Shown here: one piece after another, positions 9,032 to 17,862 of the stretch
Layout: every line of letters begins with the position of its first letter
Numbering within the stretch: position 1 is the first letter of the stretch
NCBI RefSeq assembly: GCF_003289955.1
Contig: NZ_QLZR01000007.1
Coordinates: 1 to 64,000, forward strand
Source: Planococcus halotolerans
GTDB taxonomy: Bacteria; Bacillota; Bacilli; Bacillales_A; Planococcaceae
DNA: 64,000 nucleotides
Direction of reading: 5' to 3'
The notes under the pieces: model-generated
The model's input: the letters and a program-made list of their open reading frames with translations, nothing else
What the model was told of the DNA's origin: nothing
Databases searched by the model: none
Made by a program: the position numbers and the translations under genes

Positions 9032-9406
9032 TTACTGTCCAGAACGCTTGATCCACTCTTGCATTTTGTCTTTCAACGAGTTGAATCCTTCAGAATCATT
9101 TTCGTTTACATGTGACTGAAGTGACTGTTTAGGTTTTTCTGTGCGCTGAGCTGCTGGTGGCTGCTCCTGCAATGCACGGATTGAAAGGCTGATTTTTTTC
9201 GATTTTTCATCAACTTCCAAAACTTTAACATCAACTTCCTGTCCCACTGACAAATACTCACTTACTTCTTTCACGTAACCATGAGTGATTTCTGAGATGT
9301 GGACCAAACCTTGAGTCTGTTCGTCAAGTGCTACGAAAGCTCCGTATGGCTGGATTCCTGTTACTTTACCTGATACTGTGTCACCTGTTTGATATGTTTT
9401 TGTCAT
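9032..9406 (-). CDS. yugI: S1-domain RNA-binding protein (general stress protein 13 type)
   Basis: A 124-residue cytosolic protein with one S1 OB-fold domain (about residues 5-76, GDTVSGKVTGIQPYGAFVAL and GLVHISEI) followed by a hydrophilic tail rich in Q/E/K. YugI of B. subtilis (GSP13) has the same domain and length and associates with ribosomes. Single gene. Its stop codon overlaps the right member of a 13-bp direct repeat that brackets the intergenic repeat element, suggesting the element inserted at or copied the gene end. Confidence 0.9.
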   Translation of the reverse strand: MTKTYQTGDTVSGKVTGIQPYGAFVALDEQTQGLVHISEITHGYVKEVSEYLSVGQEVDVKVLEVDEKSKKISLSIRALQEQPPAAQRTEKPKQSLQSHVNENDSEGFNSLKDKMQEWIKRSGQ

Positions 9407-9494
9407 GTTCTACCCGCTCCTAGTCTTATCTATATTATCCTATACACCTATTGGCATCTGTATATTATAGCACAGATAGATGAGCTTCGTAAAA

Positions 9495-12119
9495 TTAATA
9501 GCCAAACATGTCACCAATCATCCAGGAATCCCCCACTTTTTCCATGTGCATGTAGCGGCTGTCTTCCATTGTTTCAGACTTCATCCTGATATCCACGCCA
9601 CCGCGTATCCCGGAAAAACCTATATTAAAGGTATCCGCAATAAAGGAAATCCCCGTCATTTTCGAATAAGCAGTCAGATGGCCATTCAGCCACCTTTCCT
9701 TGAATTCTTCATCACTGATGGAGTCATCCATTTCGTGCACCATCAAACGCATCGTTTCAATGTCTTCTTTCTCAAGCGCCAAAAGGAATACGCCTGCTAT
9801 TTCTGCTGGTGTAGCCAACTGAATCGCATCCAAACTTACACTTTCCGTTATGTCCTTATAGTATTTCTGGACACTTGTGTCAAAGGGTTCGAAATTTTCA
9901 TCCTTGGTATAATGCTCATCTATTTGATGCTGCATCAGCCAGATTTGGTCTCTTTCACTGACGAGTGTAAAGTTATTTGTTGTTATGCGATAATCGTCGC
10001 TGGCTTCGATATTTTGGCCAAATGCCATAAGATAAACTTTTCTTCCCTGGCGGTGCAGGTTTTCACTGTAAATTTCAATGTTCCGCATGGTTTCTGCAAT
10101 TTCCGGACGCTTTCTCCATTCTTTAGTGTATTGCTCAAGTGAAGGTTTGAGTTCATCTTCAGCTGTCAGATGCCACATTGTTTCGACGTCCTCAATTTTA
10201 TTGGCGTAATGATACATTTTGATGATTTCCATCGGTTCAACTCCAGACAAGAGTTGAAGATCGTAAGTCGCTGCAAATTTCTCGTACAGGGGTTGGATAT
10301 CGCTGTAATCGTAATCCTCCACTTCAAAATTGACAGTTTCTATCTTCAAGTCCCCATTAGGCAATTTTTCGGCCAGCTCACCGTTTTTTTCGAGATCAAT
10401 TGCATAAAGTATATCCGGGTATGCCATCTGCTCATAATGTGCGGATTCCTTCCATCCGCTTTCTTCAAACTCCTCCAGAATCGGCAGCATCATGAAAGTG
10501 ACCGGATTGCTGTTGTGCTGGAGTAAACTTTCCCATGCCAATTGAAATTCCTCTTTGACTATTCCCTTTTTATCAAATATTTCGGTATGTTCGTCACCTT
10601 TAAGCAAGGTATGGAATGCATGAATCAATTGAGGCTCGACTATTCCTTGCAACACTGGATCTGCCATTGGATCGCTTAAGAATGACGACATTGTAATGAT
10701 GGATTGCGGTAAGTGTTCAATCGGCCACAGCATGCCCGTTTCATCAAAGACCGGCGTGGCCCAAAGAACATCCAGGTATTGCATGCTCATCATATCCGAA
10801 TTGAATGGATGAATCTCATAAAATTTAGTGATGTCTCTCATTATCCGGAAACGTTCTTCATTGGGATGAACCGAATATTGAAAAGTATACTCCCTCAAGG
10901 AAGAGGTCAGATTTTCAATTTCCTCAGGATAATCTTCACGGCTATGCATGAGTTTTTCAGGTGACAACTGTCCGTTCACTTCTGCCTTTGTAAGTTCATC
11001 TTTATATTTTTTCAGCAAACCATCGGCTATCGCCATCAACTGCTCTGTTTTTTCTGTATAAATGACCAGGAATTTGCTGGTTTCTGAAGATAAAAGCCTA
11101 TAATCGTCTACCGAATCAAGCATCCCTTTCGGTGTATGGATATTCAGCATCAGGACATCTACCTGCTCCTGCATCCGCTTTGGATCGTCCTGCAGCTGTT
11201 TGACGTTCTGGCGGCTGAAGGTACGCTCTTTTAAGGCATCAGCTTTTTTGACATATTCCAGCTGTTCGAATGTTTCCTCAGATAATCCGAGGCTGTCCGG
11301 AGCAGCTGCGCGAATTTCTTCATATTCCGCTTCCCATTTTTTGACCATCGCCTTGGTGACGGTCGTCGGATTCTCTTCTTCTGCCGCTGTCTGCTGCGTT
11401 TCTGCAGGCTGATCGTTGAACAGGAATGATGCGCCGATTACTGCTGACAGGAACAGACTTGCGCCTGCCAGTGTAGCTAAAGTTTTCTTATTTACAGGTG
11501 CTTTTCCTTCTTTTCTCACCTCGGCAGCCGGTTCTTCTGAGGGGGACACCTCTTCAGGCACAATATCGTTCTCTTCGGTAAATTCGACCCTGTTGTAGGA
11601 CTTCGCTAATAAATCCAGGCGCTTCTGAACATCGCCCTTCCCTTCAACAACGAGGTTTTTCTCCAGATCCCTGATTGCAGCTTCAAGTGCAGAATCAACA
11701 GAGGCTTCGAAATTGCCCATGATGGCAGAAACATCTTCCTGATTCTTGCCGTGAAACTGAAACAGAATTAGAGCCAGTTTTTCTGTCTGTGGGAGTTTTT
11801 GGATTGCTTGATGTGTTTCTTCGTCTTCTTCAAATTTAAATGAAGCCTCATCGTTTTTATTGATGGAATCAGTTTTCCCGTTCTTCAATAACCGGACGGC
11901 CGATTCGATTATTTTATTCTCCGTGTTGTGGCCTTCGATTGTTTCCAGGTTGCTGCCGATATCCTTAATTACTTCAAGCTGAAATCCACGTATTTCCTCT
12001 TTTGGTATGCCCGCCTGGTAGGCGAACCTGGCAATCAATGGCGTAAAGTTCCTGCTCCAGGCAATCAGCGACTGATTGTCACCCTCTTTTGCTTTATTCA
12101 ATAAATCATCAGTTTGCAT
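9495..12119 (-). CDS. Membrane-anchored ECF-sigma-like protein with large extracytoplasmic domain
   Basis: An 874-residue protein not recognised as a named family. Residues 1-85 resemble sigma-70 region 2 of ECF factors (LLNKAKEGDNQSL onward). Residues 100-156 resemble region 4 (AIQKLPQTEKLALILF, then a helix-turn-helix-like QEDVSAIMGNFEASVDSAL). After an acidic linker there is one transmembrane helix at 212-234 with KK on its inner side, so residues 235-874 should lie outside. The C-terminus holds two NTF2-like repeats (about 630-737 and 771-874, each with a D-x-E-T-M helix start). It could be a membrane-tethered transcription regulator or a sensor using a dead sigma fold. Single gene; the start is ATG 12119. 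Confidence 0.75.
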   Translation of the reverse strand: MQTDDLLNKAKEGDNQSLIAWSRNFTPLIARFAYQAGIPKEEIRGFQLEVIKDIGSNLETIEGHNTENKIIESAVRLLKNGKTDSINKNDEASFKFEEDEETHQAIQKLPQTEKLALILFQFHGKNQEDVSAIMGNFEASVDSALEAAIRDLEKNLVVEGKGDVQKRLDLLAKSYNRVEFTEENDIVPEEVSPSEEPAAEVRKEGKAPVNKKTLATLAGASLFLSAVIGASFLFNDQPAETQQTAAEEENPTTVTKAMVKKWEAEYEEIRAAAPDSLGLSEETFEQLEYVKKADALKERTFSRQNVKQLQDDPKRMQEQVDVLMLNIHTPKGMLDSVDDYRLLSSETSKFLVIYTEKTEQLMAIADGLLKKYKDELTKAEVNGQLSPEKLMHSREDYPEEIENLTSSLREYTFQYSVHPNEERFRIMRDITKFYEIHPFNSDMMSMQYLDVLWATPVFDETGMLWPIEHLPQSIITMSSFLSDPMADPVLQGIVEPQLIHAFHTLLKGDEHTEIFDKKGIVKEEFQLAWESLLQHNSNPVTFMMLPILEEFEESGWKESAHYEQMAYPDILYAIDLEKNGELAEKLPNGDLKIETVNFEVEDYDYSDIQPLYEKFAATYDLQLLSGVEPMEIIKMYHYANKIEDVETMWHLTAEDELKPSLEQYTKEWRKRPEIAETMRNIEIYSENLHRQGRKVYLMAFGQNIEASDDYRITTNNFTLVSERDQIWLMQHQIDEHYTKDENFEPFDTSVQKYYKDITESVSLDAIQLATPAEIAGVFLLALEKEDIETMRLMVHEMDDSISDEEFKERWLNGHLTAYSKMTGISFIADTFNIGFSGIRGGVDIRMKSETMEDSRYMHMEKVGDSWMIGDMFGY

Positions 12120-12270
12120 TCAAAGAACCCCTTTTAAAATCGAAATATTCAATCTCTTCCTTTATATGTTTATTATACGATACGAAATCAGTGAAGTTTC
12201 AAATTTATCTATTTTTTTGCAGGTTGCTCGTGTAGAATGAAAAAATCTAATTGAAATAGGAGTGAAGATA

Positions 12271-13605
12271 ATGGAGAAACGTGAGCAATGGGCATCAAAA
12301 CTCGGATTCATCCTGGCAGCTGCCGGCAGTGCCATCGGACTGGGTGCAATCTGGAAATTCCCTTATGAAACAGGTGCCAACGGAGGCAGTGTTTTTATAT
12401 TATTATTCATCATCAGTACCATATTCATCGGACTGCCGATTTTGCTCGCAGAATTTGTCATCGGACGCCGGGGACAGGCTGATGCCGTCACCGGACTTAA
12501 GAAACAGGCTCCGGGTAAACCTTGGTTTCTGATCGGCTGGTCAGGATTCATCTTCGCATTCCTGATATTGTCTTTCTATAGTGTAGTCGGTGGATGGATC
12601 CTATCGTATCTGGTAAGGGCAATATTATTCCAGCTATCCGATTACAGTGACAGCGGATTCGGCGAGCTATTCACAAATATCATCGCAAACCCTCTGGAAG
12701 TACTGATTGCGCAAGCAGCATTCATGTTCTTGACGATTTTCATCGTACAGGGAGGCATCAAATCAGGAATTGAACGCGCCAGCAAGATCATGATGCCGGC
12801 GTTGCTGATTTTCTTCGTCATCCTGATGATCAGGTCGTTGACGCTGGATGGCGCAATGGAAGGCGTACGCTTCATGTTCGTGCCGGACTGGTCTTTCTTC
12901 AACTTTGAAACAGCATTGACTGCTCTTGGGCAGGCGTTCTTTTCACTCAGTGTCGGCGTGGCTGGGATGATCACTTATGCATCTTATTTGCCGAAGACAG
13001 AAAATCTTGGCCGCTCTGCAGTCAGTGTTGTAACTTTGAATATCGTTATCTCGATTATGGCGGGACTCATCATATTCCCTGCCGTATTCGCATTGGATTA
13101 CTTGCCGGATCAAGGTCCCGGGCTCGTCTTCATCATTTTACCGGCCATTTTTAATGAGTTATTCATGGGGCAATTTTTGATCATCTTATTCTTCATCCTG
13201 CTTCTTTTCGCAACATTGACTTCATCCATTTCAATGCTTGAAATCACTGTCTCGATTGCAGTTAAAGATAAATATGATAAACGCGGTAAAATTTCATGGC
13301 TTGCGGGACTCGCGATATTCATTGTCGGAATTCCAAGCGCATTATCATACGGTGTTTTTTCAGATCCTATATTCTTCGGCTATACATTCTTCGATTTCAT
13401 GGATATTTTGACGAGCCGAATCGGATTGCCGCTTGGCGCTTTATTTATATCCTTGTTCGCCGGCTATGTGCTGACCAAGAAAGATGCGCATGCGGAAATG
13501 CATGAACAGCACCTGTTGGTTGATGTTTGGCGCGTGCTGTTGAGATACATCGCCCCGATTGCAATCATTGTAGTATTTATACGGGGAATCATCGATATCT
13601 TCTGA
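12271..13605 (+). CDS. NSS-family Na+-dependent transporter
   Basis: A 444-residue neurotransmitter:sodium symporter homologue with 11-12 hydrophobic helices. The first helix carries the family signature GSAIGLGAIWKFPYETGANGG, which supplies Na+ and substrate contacts. Such bacterial proteins import amino acids in the plasma membrane; the substrate is not predictable. The start chosen is ATG 12271 with AGGAG eight bases upstream, not the GTG nine bases earlier. Unlike the second NSS gene at 39860, no MetS-type small subunit follows it. Single gene divergent from the sigma-like gene. Confidence 0.9.
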   Translation: MEKREQWASKLGFILAAAGSAIGLGAIWKFPYETGANGGSVFILLFIISTIFIGLPILLAEFVIGRRGQADAVTGLKKQAPGKPWFLIGWSGFIFAFLILSFYSVVGGWILSYLVRAILFQLSDYSDSGFGELFTNIIANPLEVLIAQAAFMFLTIFIVQGGIKSGIERASKIMMPALLIFFVILMIRSLTLDGAMEGVRFMFVPDWSFFNFETALTALGQAFFSLSVGVAGMITYASYLPKTENLGRSAVSVVTLNIVISIMAGLIIFPAVFALDYLPDQGPGLVFIILPAIFNELFMGQFLIILFFILLLFATLTSSISMLEITVSIAVKDKYDKRGKISWLAGLAIFIVGIPSALSYGVFSDPIFFGYTFFDFMDILTSRIGLPLGALFISLFAGYVLTKKDAHAEMHEQHLLVDVWRVLLRYIAPIAIIVVFIRGIIDIF

Positions 13606-13705
13606 AAATTGTTCATAAAATGACATAATTTCGCAAAACGAAACGGTTGCTTTATGTTATGCTTTATTTAGAAGAAAGTACCATTTTAAAAAGGAGTGTA
13701 TGAAT

Positions 13706-13924
13706 ATGCGTAAAGATTTACACGCCCAGCTTAAGTTCCTGCGGGAAGAGCGCAATTTGTCCCTCGACGATCTTGCTTTAAAAACAAGAGTCGGAGTGGC
13801 AAGACTTCACTCATATGAAACAGGAGAGGAAATCCCTTCTGTTCAGACCATCATGAAGCTTTCAAATGCGCTTGAAGTTCCCGCTTCCAATCTGCTTGAC
13901 GGAATGGAACCAGTAGAACAATAA
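13706..13924 (+). CDS. Small XRE-family transcriptional regulator
   Basis: A 72-residue protein that is almost entirely one HTH_3 (Cro/CI) domain: LRKDLHAQ... LSLDDLALKTRVGVARLHSYETGEEIPS, then a short helix ending NLLDGMEP. It lacks a sensing domain, so it is a minimal DNA-binding regulator, probably dimeric. AAGGAG at 13691-13696 fits ATG 13706 (nine-base spacing) better than ATG 13700. It is followed at once by a terminator. Target genes are unknown. Confidence 0.85.
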   Translation: MRKDLHAQLKFLREERNLSLDDLALKTRVGVARLHSYETGEEIPSVQTIMKLSNALEVPASNLLDGMEPVEQ

Positions 13925-13926
13925 AC

Positions 13927-13968
13927 AAAAAAGAGTTTCCGGTTAAGACTGACCGGAAACTCTTTTTT
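13927..13968. terminator. Bidirectional terminator (XRE gene / yugE)
   Basis: Near-perfect stem AAAAAAGAGTTTCCGGT paired with ACCGGAAACTCTTTTTT. Both flanks are A/T runs, so it can end the XRE gene and the converging yugE gene. Confidence 0.9.
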
Positions 13969-14228
13969 TATATTATACTTTTTGCTTCAAATTTCAACGC
14001 CAGCAGTTTATAGGAGACAGCCACACATTTCTCCAGCGGGATCCATACCCCGTAAGCTATTTGATAGATGCTTTGGATATTTTTCGCCAGGCTGCTGGGG
14101 TCGTTAAGCAGCTGCAATTGAGCAAGAACCCCTGTTATTTGCTCGCTGTACTTGTCGCCGCCGATAGAGAAAGGATCCCATTCCTCCATTACTTTACCAG
14201 CCCGCAGATTCATTTCATTGATTCCCAT
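13968..14228 (-). CDS. yugE: DUF1871 family protein (YugE-like)
   Basis: An 86-residue cytosolic protein with the DUF1871 pattern: VMEEWDPF near the N-terminus, LAKNIQSIYQIA in the centre, and WIPLEKC before a C-terminal helix. Function in the family is unknown. The start chosen is ATG 14228, which has AGGTGG eight bases upstream and gives the usual family length; an ATG six codons earlier would place the ribosome site inside the frame. Single gene, converging on the XRE regulator and divergent from patB. Confidence 0.8.
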   Translation of the reverse strand: MGINEMNLRAGKVMEEWDPFSIGGDKYSEQITGVLAQLQLLNDPSSLAKNIQSIYQIAYGVWIPLEKCVAVSYKLLALKFEAKSII

Positions 14229-14303
14229 AAGTTTTCCACCTAACATTCTGTTGTGCTAAAAGCTATAATATCATAGAAACCTTATAGAAAAGAGGAGATT
14301 GTG

Positions 14304-15473
14304 TTGAGTTTATTCGAAGAAGTGCATGAACGAAGAAAAACCCGCTCAGTCAAATGGGATCTGATGGAAATGATCTACGAAGTGGAAGATGCGTCAGAAA
14401 TCCTGCCGCTCTGGGTCGCGGATATGGATTTCCCTGCTCCTCCGCCGGTTACAGAAGCCTTGAAAAAGAGGCTGGAACACCCGATTCTCGGTTATACGTA
14501 CATGGATGATGATATTAAAAGTGCAGTAGCTGCCTGGCAATCAAGACGCAATGACTGGCAAATCAAAGAAGAGGAAATCATGTTCCAGTCCGGGGTGATT
14601 CCCGCGATCGCCGCAATTCTCCAAGTGTTTACCAATCCGGGCGACGCTGTGGTTGTGACACCGCCGGTCTACCCTCCCTTCTTCTCAATTCCTGAAAATC
14701 AGGGAAGAAAAGTGCTCTACAGCGAATTAATGCAGAAAGACGGCGAATTCAGTTTCGATTTTGCTGATTTGGAAGAAAAGTTTTCGAAAGCTTCTTTCTT
14801 CATCTTCTGCCATCCGCATAATCCAGGGGGCAAAGTCTGGAAAGAAGAAGAAATGAAAGAAGTTCTTCGACTGGCCGAAAAACATGATGTATTGATCATT
14901 TCAGACGAAATCCATTCGGATTTGGTCCTGAAGCCACATCAGCATATTCCTTTGGCTAAAATCGCAGGCGATCAGGCACATCGCATCTTCACTTGCATAG
15001 CGCCGACTAAAACATTCAATCTTGCAGGCATACAAGCTTCAATGCTGGTCGTTACAGACCCTAAAAAACGGCTGCGTCTGGAAAATCATGCCGCTGCCAA
15101 TGGCACAGGCATGATGAACGCATTTGCACCGGTTGCTTTAAAAGCTGCCTACGAAGAAGGAGATGCGTGGCTGGATGAGTTATTGGAAGTTCTTTCTTCC
15201 AATATGGATACTGTGATCCAGAAGCTCGGTGAATCCATTCCTTCCATAAAAGTGATGAAACCGGAGTCCACTTATCTGATGTGGCTGGATTGCCGTGAGC
15301 TCGGGATCGAAGAATCGGAAATTATGGACAAGCTTCTGAATATCGGTAAAGTTGCCTTGGAACCGGGTTCTAAGTACGGCGAATCCGGCACCGGATTCCT
15401 GCGTTTAAATGTGGCTTGTCCACCGTCTGTCCTCGAAGATGGAGTCAACCGCATTATTAAAGCGCTTGGATGA
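14304..15473 (+). CDS. patB: PatB/MalY-type cystathionine beta-lyase (PLP C-S lyase)
   Basis: A 389-residue fold-type I PLP enzyme. The Schiff-base lysine is K236 (APTKTFNL); N173, D201 and Y123 fill the usual cofactor-binding positions. The N-terminal SVKWD and LPLWVADMDF motifs are typical of MalY/PatB proteins, which cleave cystathionine or cysteine to homocysteine/sulfide, pyruvate and ammonia. The start is TTG 14304, six bases after GAGGAG, or GTG 14301. A bidirectional terminator follows. It is a single gene next to yugE, as in the B. subtilis yug region. Confidence 0.9.
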   Translation: MSLFEEVHERRKTRSVKWDLMEMIYEVEDASEILPLWVADMDFPAPPPVTEALKKRLEHPILGYTYMDDDIKSAVAAWQSRRNDWQIKEEEIMFQSGVIPAIAAILQVFTNPGDAVVVTPPVYPPFFSIPENQGRKVLYSELMQKDGEFSFDFADLEEKFSKASFFIFCHPHNPGGKVWKEEEMKEVLRLAEKHDVLIISDEIHSDLVLKPHQHIPLAKIAGDQAHRIFTCIAPTKTFNLAGIQASMLVVTDPKKRLRLENHAAANGTGMMNAFAPVALKAAYEEGDAWLDELLEVLSSNMDTVIQKLGESIPSIKVMKPESTYLMWLDCRELGIEESEIMDKLLNIGKVALEPGSKYGESGTGFLRLNVACPPSVLEDGVNRIIKALG

Positions 15474-15493
15474 AAGTACTCCTATAAGCAATA

Positions 15494-15526
15494 AAAAAGG
15501 AAGATCCTCTGTGGATCTTCCTTTTT
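15494..15526. terminator. Bidirectional terminator (patB / cyclophilin)
   Basis: Stem AAAAAGGAAGATCC/GGATCTTCCTTTTT with a five-base loop. It lies between two converging genes and has T-runs in both directions. Confidence 0.92.
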
Positions 15527-15527
15527 C

Positions 15528-16241
15528 TTATTCCTGGATGATGTCGATGGATTCGATAACTATATCTTCTGCAGGACGGTCTCCGTGGATCGTTTCGACT
15601 TCAGCGATGGCATCGACGATATCCATGCCTTCGACAACATGGCCGAATACGGTGTGTTTGCCATCAAGCCATGGCGTCCCGCCATTTGCTGCATATTCTT
15701 CTCTTACTTCTTCCGGATAATCAGCCGGCGGCAGTCCTTCTTCCGGCAATTCAGGAAGCTGGACAATGAAGAACTGGCTGCCGTTCGTTCCAGGACCGGC
15801 GTTTGCCATGGATAGAGCCCCCCGGAAGTTATAGAGGCGATCAGAAATTTCATCTTCAAAGCCTTTTCCGTAGATGCTTTCTCCGCCTCTGCCTGTTCCT
15901 TCAGGATCTCCTCCCTGAATCATAAAATCCTTGATGACCCGATGGAAGATTACGCCATCGTAATAACCATCTTTTGCATGAGTCAGGAAATTCTCCACCG
16001 TTTTTGGAGCAAGTTCGGGAAATAATTTTATCTTAATCGTTCCCATGGATGTATTCATATCCACTAAAGCTTCGTTTTCGGCAACTTCATCTGTCAATTG
16101 TGGAAAATCTCCACTGGATTCAACAGTCGAAGCTGTTTGTTGTTCCGTTGGTTCTTTGTCTGATTCTTTATCTGCTTCCTGCGTTCCGCATGCGGTCAGC
16201 AAGGCTGTTGCCATTAAAATAGGCATCAGTAATTTTTTCAT
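15528..16241 (-). CDS. Cyclophilin-type peptidyl-prolyl isomerase lipoprotein
   Basis: A 237-residue lipoprotein. The signal peptide [18 protein letters not shown] ends in a lipobox with the acylated cysteine at 18, followed by an acidic linker and a cyclophilin domain (about 62-235) with [15 protein letters not shown] and NGSQFFI. It should help fold secreted proteins on the outer face of the membrane. The frame stays open 65 codons upstream, but ATG 16241 has GGGGTGA correctly spaced and begins the signal peptide. Divergent from the MFS gene. Confidence 0.92.
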   Translation of the reverse strand: MKKLLMPILMATALLTACGTQEADKESDKEPTEQQTASTVESSGDFPQLTDEVAENEALVDMNTSMGTIKIKLFPELAPKTVENFLTHAKDGYYDGVIFHRVIKDFMIQGGDPEGTGRGGESIYGKGFEDEISDRLYNFRGALSMANAGPGTNGSQFFIVQLPELPEEGLPPADYPEEVREEYAANGGTPWLDGKHTVFGHVVEGMDIVDAIAEVETIHGDRPAEDIVIESIDIIQE

Positions 16242-16371
16242 TTTGCATTCACCCCGCTTTATTCTAGCACAATAAATTTCGGAATTCACTGGTAATTTAT
16301 CTTTCTTTTTTCGAGTAGCGAAATAATATATAATAGAAGCAAATGCACGTTTCAGAAAGAAGGTATCCGTT

Positions 16372-17604
16372 ATGGATGTGCAAAAAAGAAATTTCATTAT
16401 CATCATGGTCACGAACTTTCTGGTAGCAGGAAGCACGACGATGATTATGCCTTTTTTATCCCTTTATATAGAGTCGCTCGGAGATTTTTCGGATGAATAC
16501 GTTCAGCGCTGGGCCGGGCTGGTGTTCGGTGTAACATTTGTCGCTGCATTATTCATGTCACCCATATGGGGGCGAATCGCAGACCGCTACGGCTATAAAC
16601 CGATATTGATCATCAATGGTTTCGGTATTGCAATCAGTATTTATCTGATGGGAGCTGCAGATTCCGTCCATGAATTATTCATGATCCGTTTGTTCATGGG
16701 CGTTGTGACAGGATTCATCCCGACTTCACTGGCATTTGTCAGCACACAGACACCGAAGGAAATTGCCGGAAAAACACTTGGTACATTACAGATGGGCAGT
16801 GTTTCCGGGACTTTGTTCGGACCGGTAATCGGAGGTCTCATGGCCGATTCTTTCGGTTTTGACTATACTTTCATTATTACAGCCGTTGTCATCGGGATTG
16901 CTGCATCGCTTGTTGCCTTGGGAATCAAAGAAGTTAAAAAAGTTGCCAATAAAGACGCCCATGTCTATGCACGCAAAACGATCATCCAAGGGATTCTGCA
17001 CCACCGGCTGCTGATCAATGTGATGATCATCACTTCATTGATCCAAGTCGGGAATTTCAGCATCCAGCCATTATTATCGCTTTATGTGGCAGAACTCACA
17101 GTCGACAGTTCACAGGTTGCTTTCCTGGCCGGTGTAACTTTCAGTGCTGCCGGTGTCGGCAATCTGCTGTTTGCACGCCGCTGGGGCCGGCTCGGAGATT
17201 CAATCGGTTATGAAAAAGTACTGGGCTTTCTCCTGTTGTTGTCGTTCACCTTCATTGTGCCGCAGGCTTTTGTTACAGAGCTCTGGCAATTGATGGTGCT
17301 GCGTCTGCTGTTTGGAGTTGCAGTCGGCGGTATGATTCCAACAACCACTGCGTTGATGCGGCGGGAAGCACCTGTCGAGATACAAGGCGAAATTATGGGC
17401 TATAACACAAGTTTCCGTTTTCTAGGAAATATAATTGGACCGGTATTCGGCGGAATCGTCAGTGGTTTTATCGGAATCTCTTCTGTGTTCATCGTTACCG
17501 GGGTATTGTTCGTTTTGGCTTTTGCCTTTTTGAAATATACTTTGGCAAAACCCGAGCAGGATTTCGAAGACGTGCTGCTCGAGCAGGAAATGAAATCGAT
17601 GTAG
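16372..17604 (+). CDS. yuxJ: MFS efflux transporter (YuxJ-like)
   Basis: A 410-residue major facilitator protein with 12 predicted helices. Motif A is seen as [11 protein letters not shown] after helix 2, and helix 5 has the antiporter-type GPVIGG motif, pointing to drug/proton antiport. Ribosome site GAAGG precedes ATG 16372. Position immediately upstream of mrp matches B. subtilis yuxJ, but the substrate is unknown. Single gene with its own terminator. Confidence 0.88.
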   Translation: MDVQKRNFIIIMVTNFLVAGSTTMIMPFLSLYIESLGDFSDEYVQRWAGLVFGVTFVAALFMSPIWGRIADRYGYKPILIINGFGIAISIYLMGAADSVHELFMIRLFMGVVTGFIPTSLAFVSTQTPKEIAGKTLGTLQMGSVSGTLFGPVIGGLMADSFGFDYTFIITAVVIGIAASLVALGIKEVKKVANKDAHVYARKTIIQGILHHRLLINVMIITSLIQVGNFSIQPLLSLYVAELTVDSSQVAFLAGVTFSAAGVGNLLFARRWGRLGDSIGYEKVLGFLLLLSFTFIVPQAFVTELWQLMVLRLLFGVAVGGMIPTTTALMRREAPVEIQGEIMGYNTSFRFLGNIIGPVFGGIVSGFIGISSVFIVTGVLFVLAFAFLKYTLAKPEQDFEDVLLEQEMKSM

Positions 17605-17644
17605 CCCTAACAATTTAATATTCTGTTTAGAACCACTTCCCGGA

Positions 17645-17675
17645 AGACGGATTTCGAAAAGAAATCCGTCTTTTC
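17645..17675 (+). terminator. Terminator after the MFS gene
   Basis: Stem AGACGGATTTC/GAAATCCGTCT (17645-17655 with 17661-17671) followed by TTTCT. Confidence 0.88.
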
Positions 17676-17740
17676 TATGCGATAAAAATGATTTTCACCG
17701 AAAAAATTTTCGTTTTTTCGAGTGAGTTTCTTCCTATCTT

Positions 17741-17862
17741 TATAATCCTTTGAAAATGTGTCGTTTTCCTTTCAAATAAACGCCCAACAATGCAAAGCGG
17801 ATGGATTTACGTTATAATTTTTTTAGCAACTCATCATGTATATGCTCGAAAGGAGGATTCTT
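17741..17862 (+). promoter_or_regulatory. mrp operon upstream region
   Basis: Two TATAAT hexamers (17741-17746 and 17813-17818) lie between the MFS terminator and mrpA. Neither has a good -35 at 17 bases. The nearer one would start the transcript around 17825. AAGGAGG (17850-17856) is the ribosome site for mrpA. Confidence 0.4.

Noticed and set aside
8861-9115. 84-codon plus-strand frame after the RocR-like gene
   Set aside because: It starts inside a terminator, crosses the intergenic repeat and runs antisense into yugI.
9480-10142. 220-codon plus-strand open frame inside the sigma-like gene
   Set aside because: Lies antisense within a much longer well-supported gene, has no ribosome site, and its product is cysteine/phenylalanine-rich shadow sequence.
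16242-16436. 65-codon N-terminal extension of the cyclophilin gene
   Set aside because: The signal peptide and ribosome site begin at 16241, and the extension overlaps the MFS gene start.
17741-17862. Complete sigma-A promoter for mrp
   Set aside because: Two TATAAT hexamers exist but neither has an acceptable -35, so only a region is annotated.
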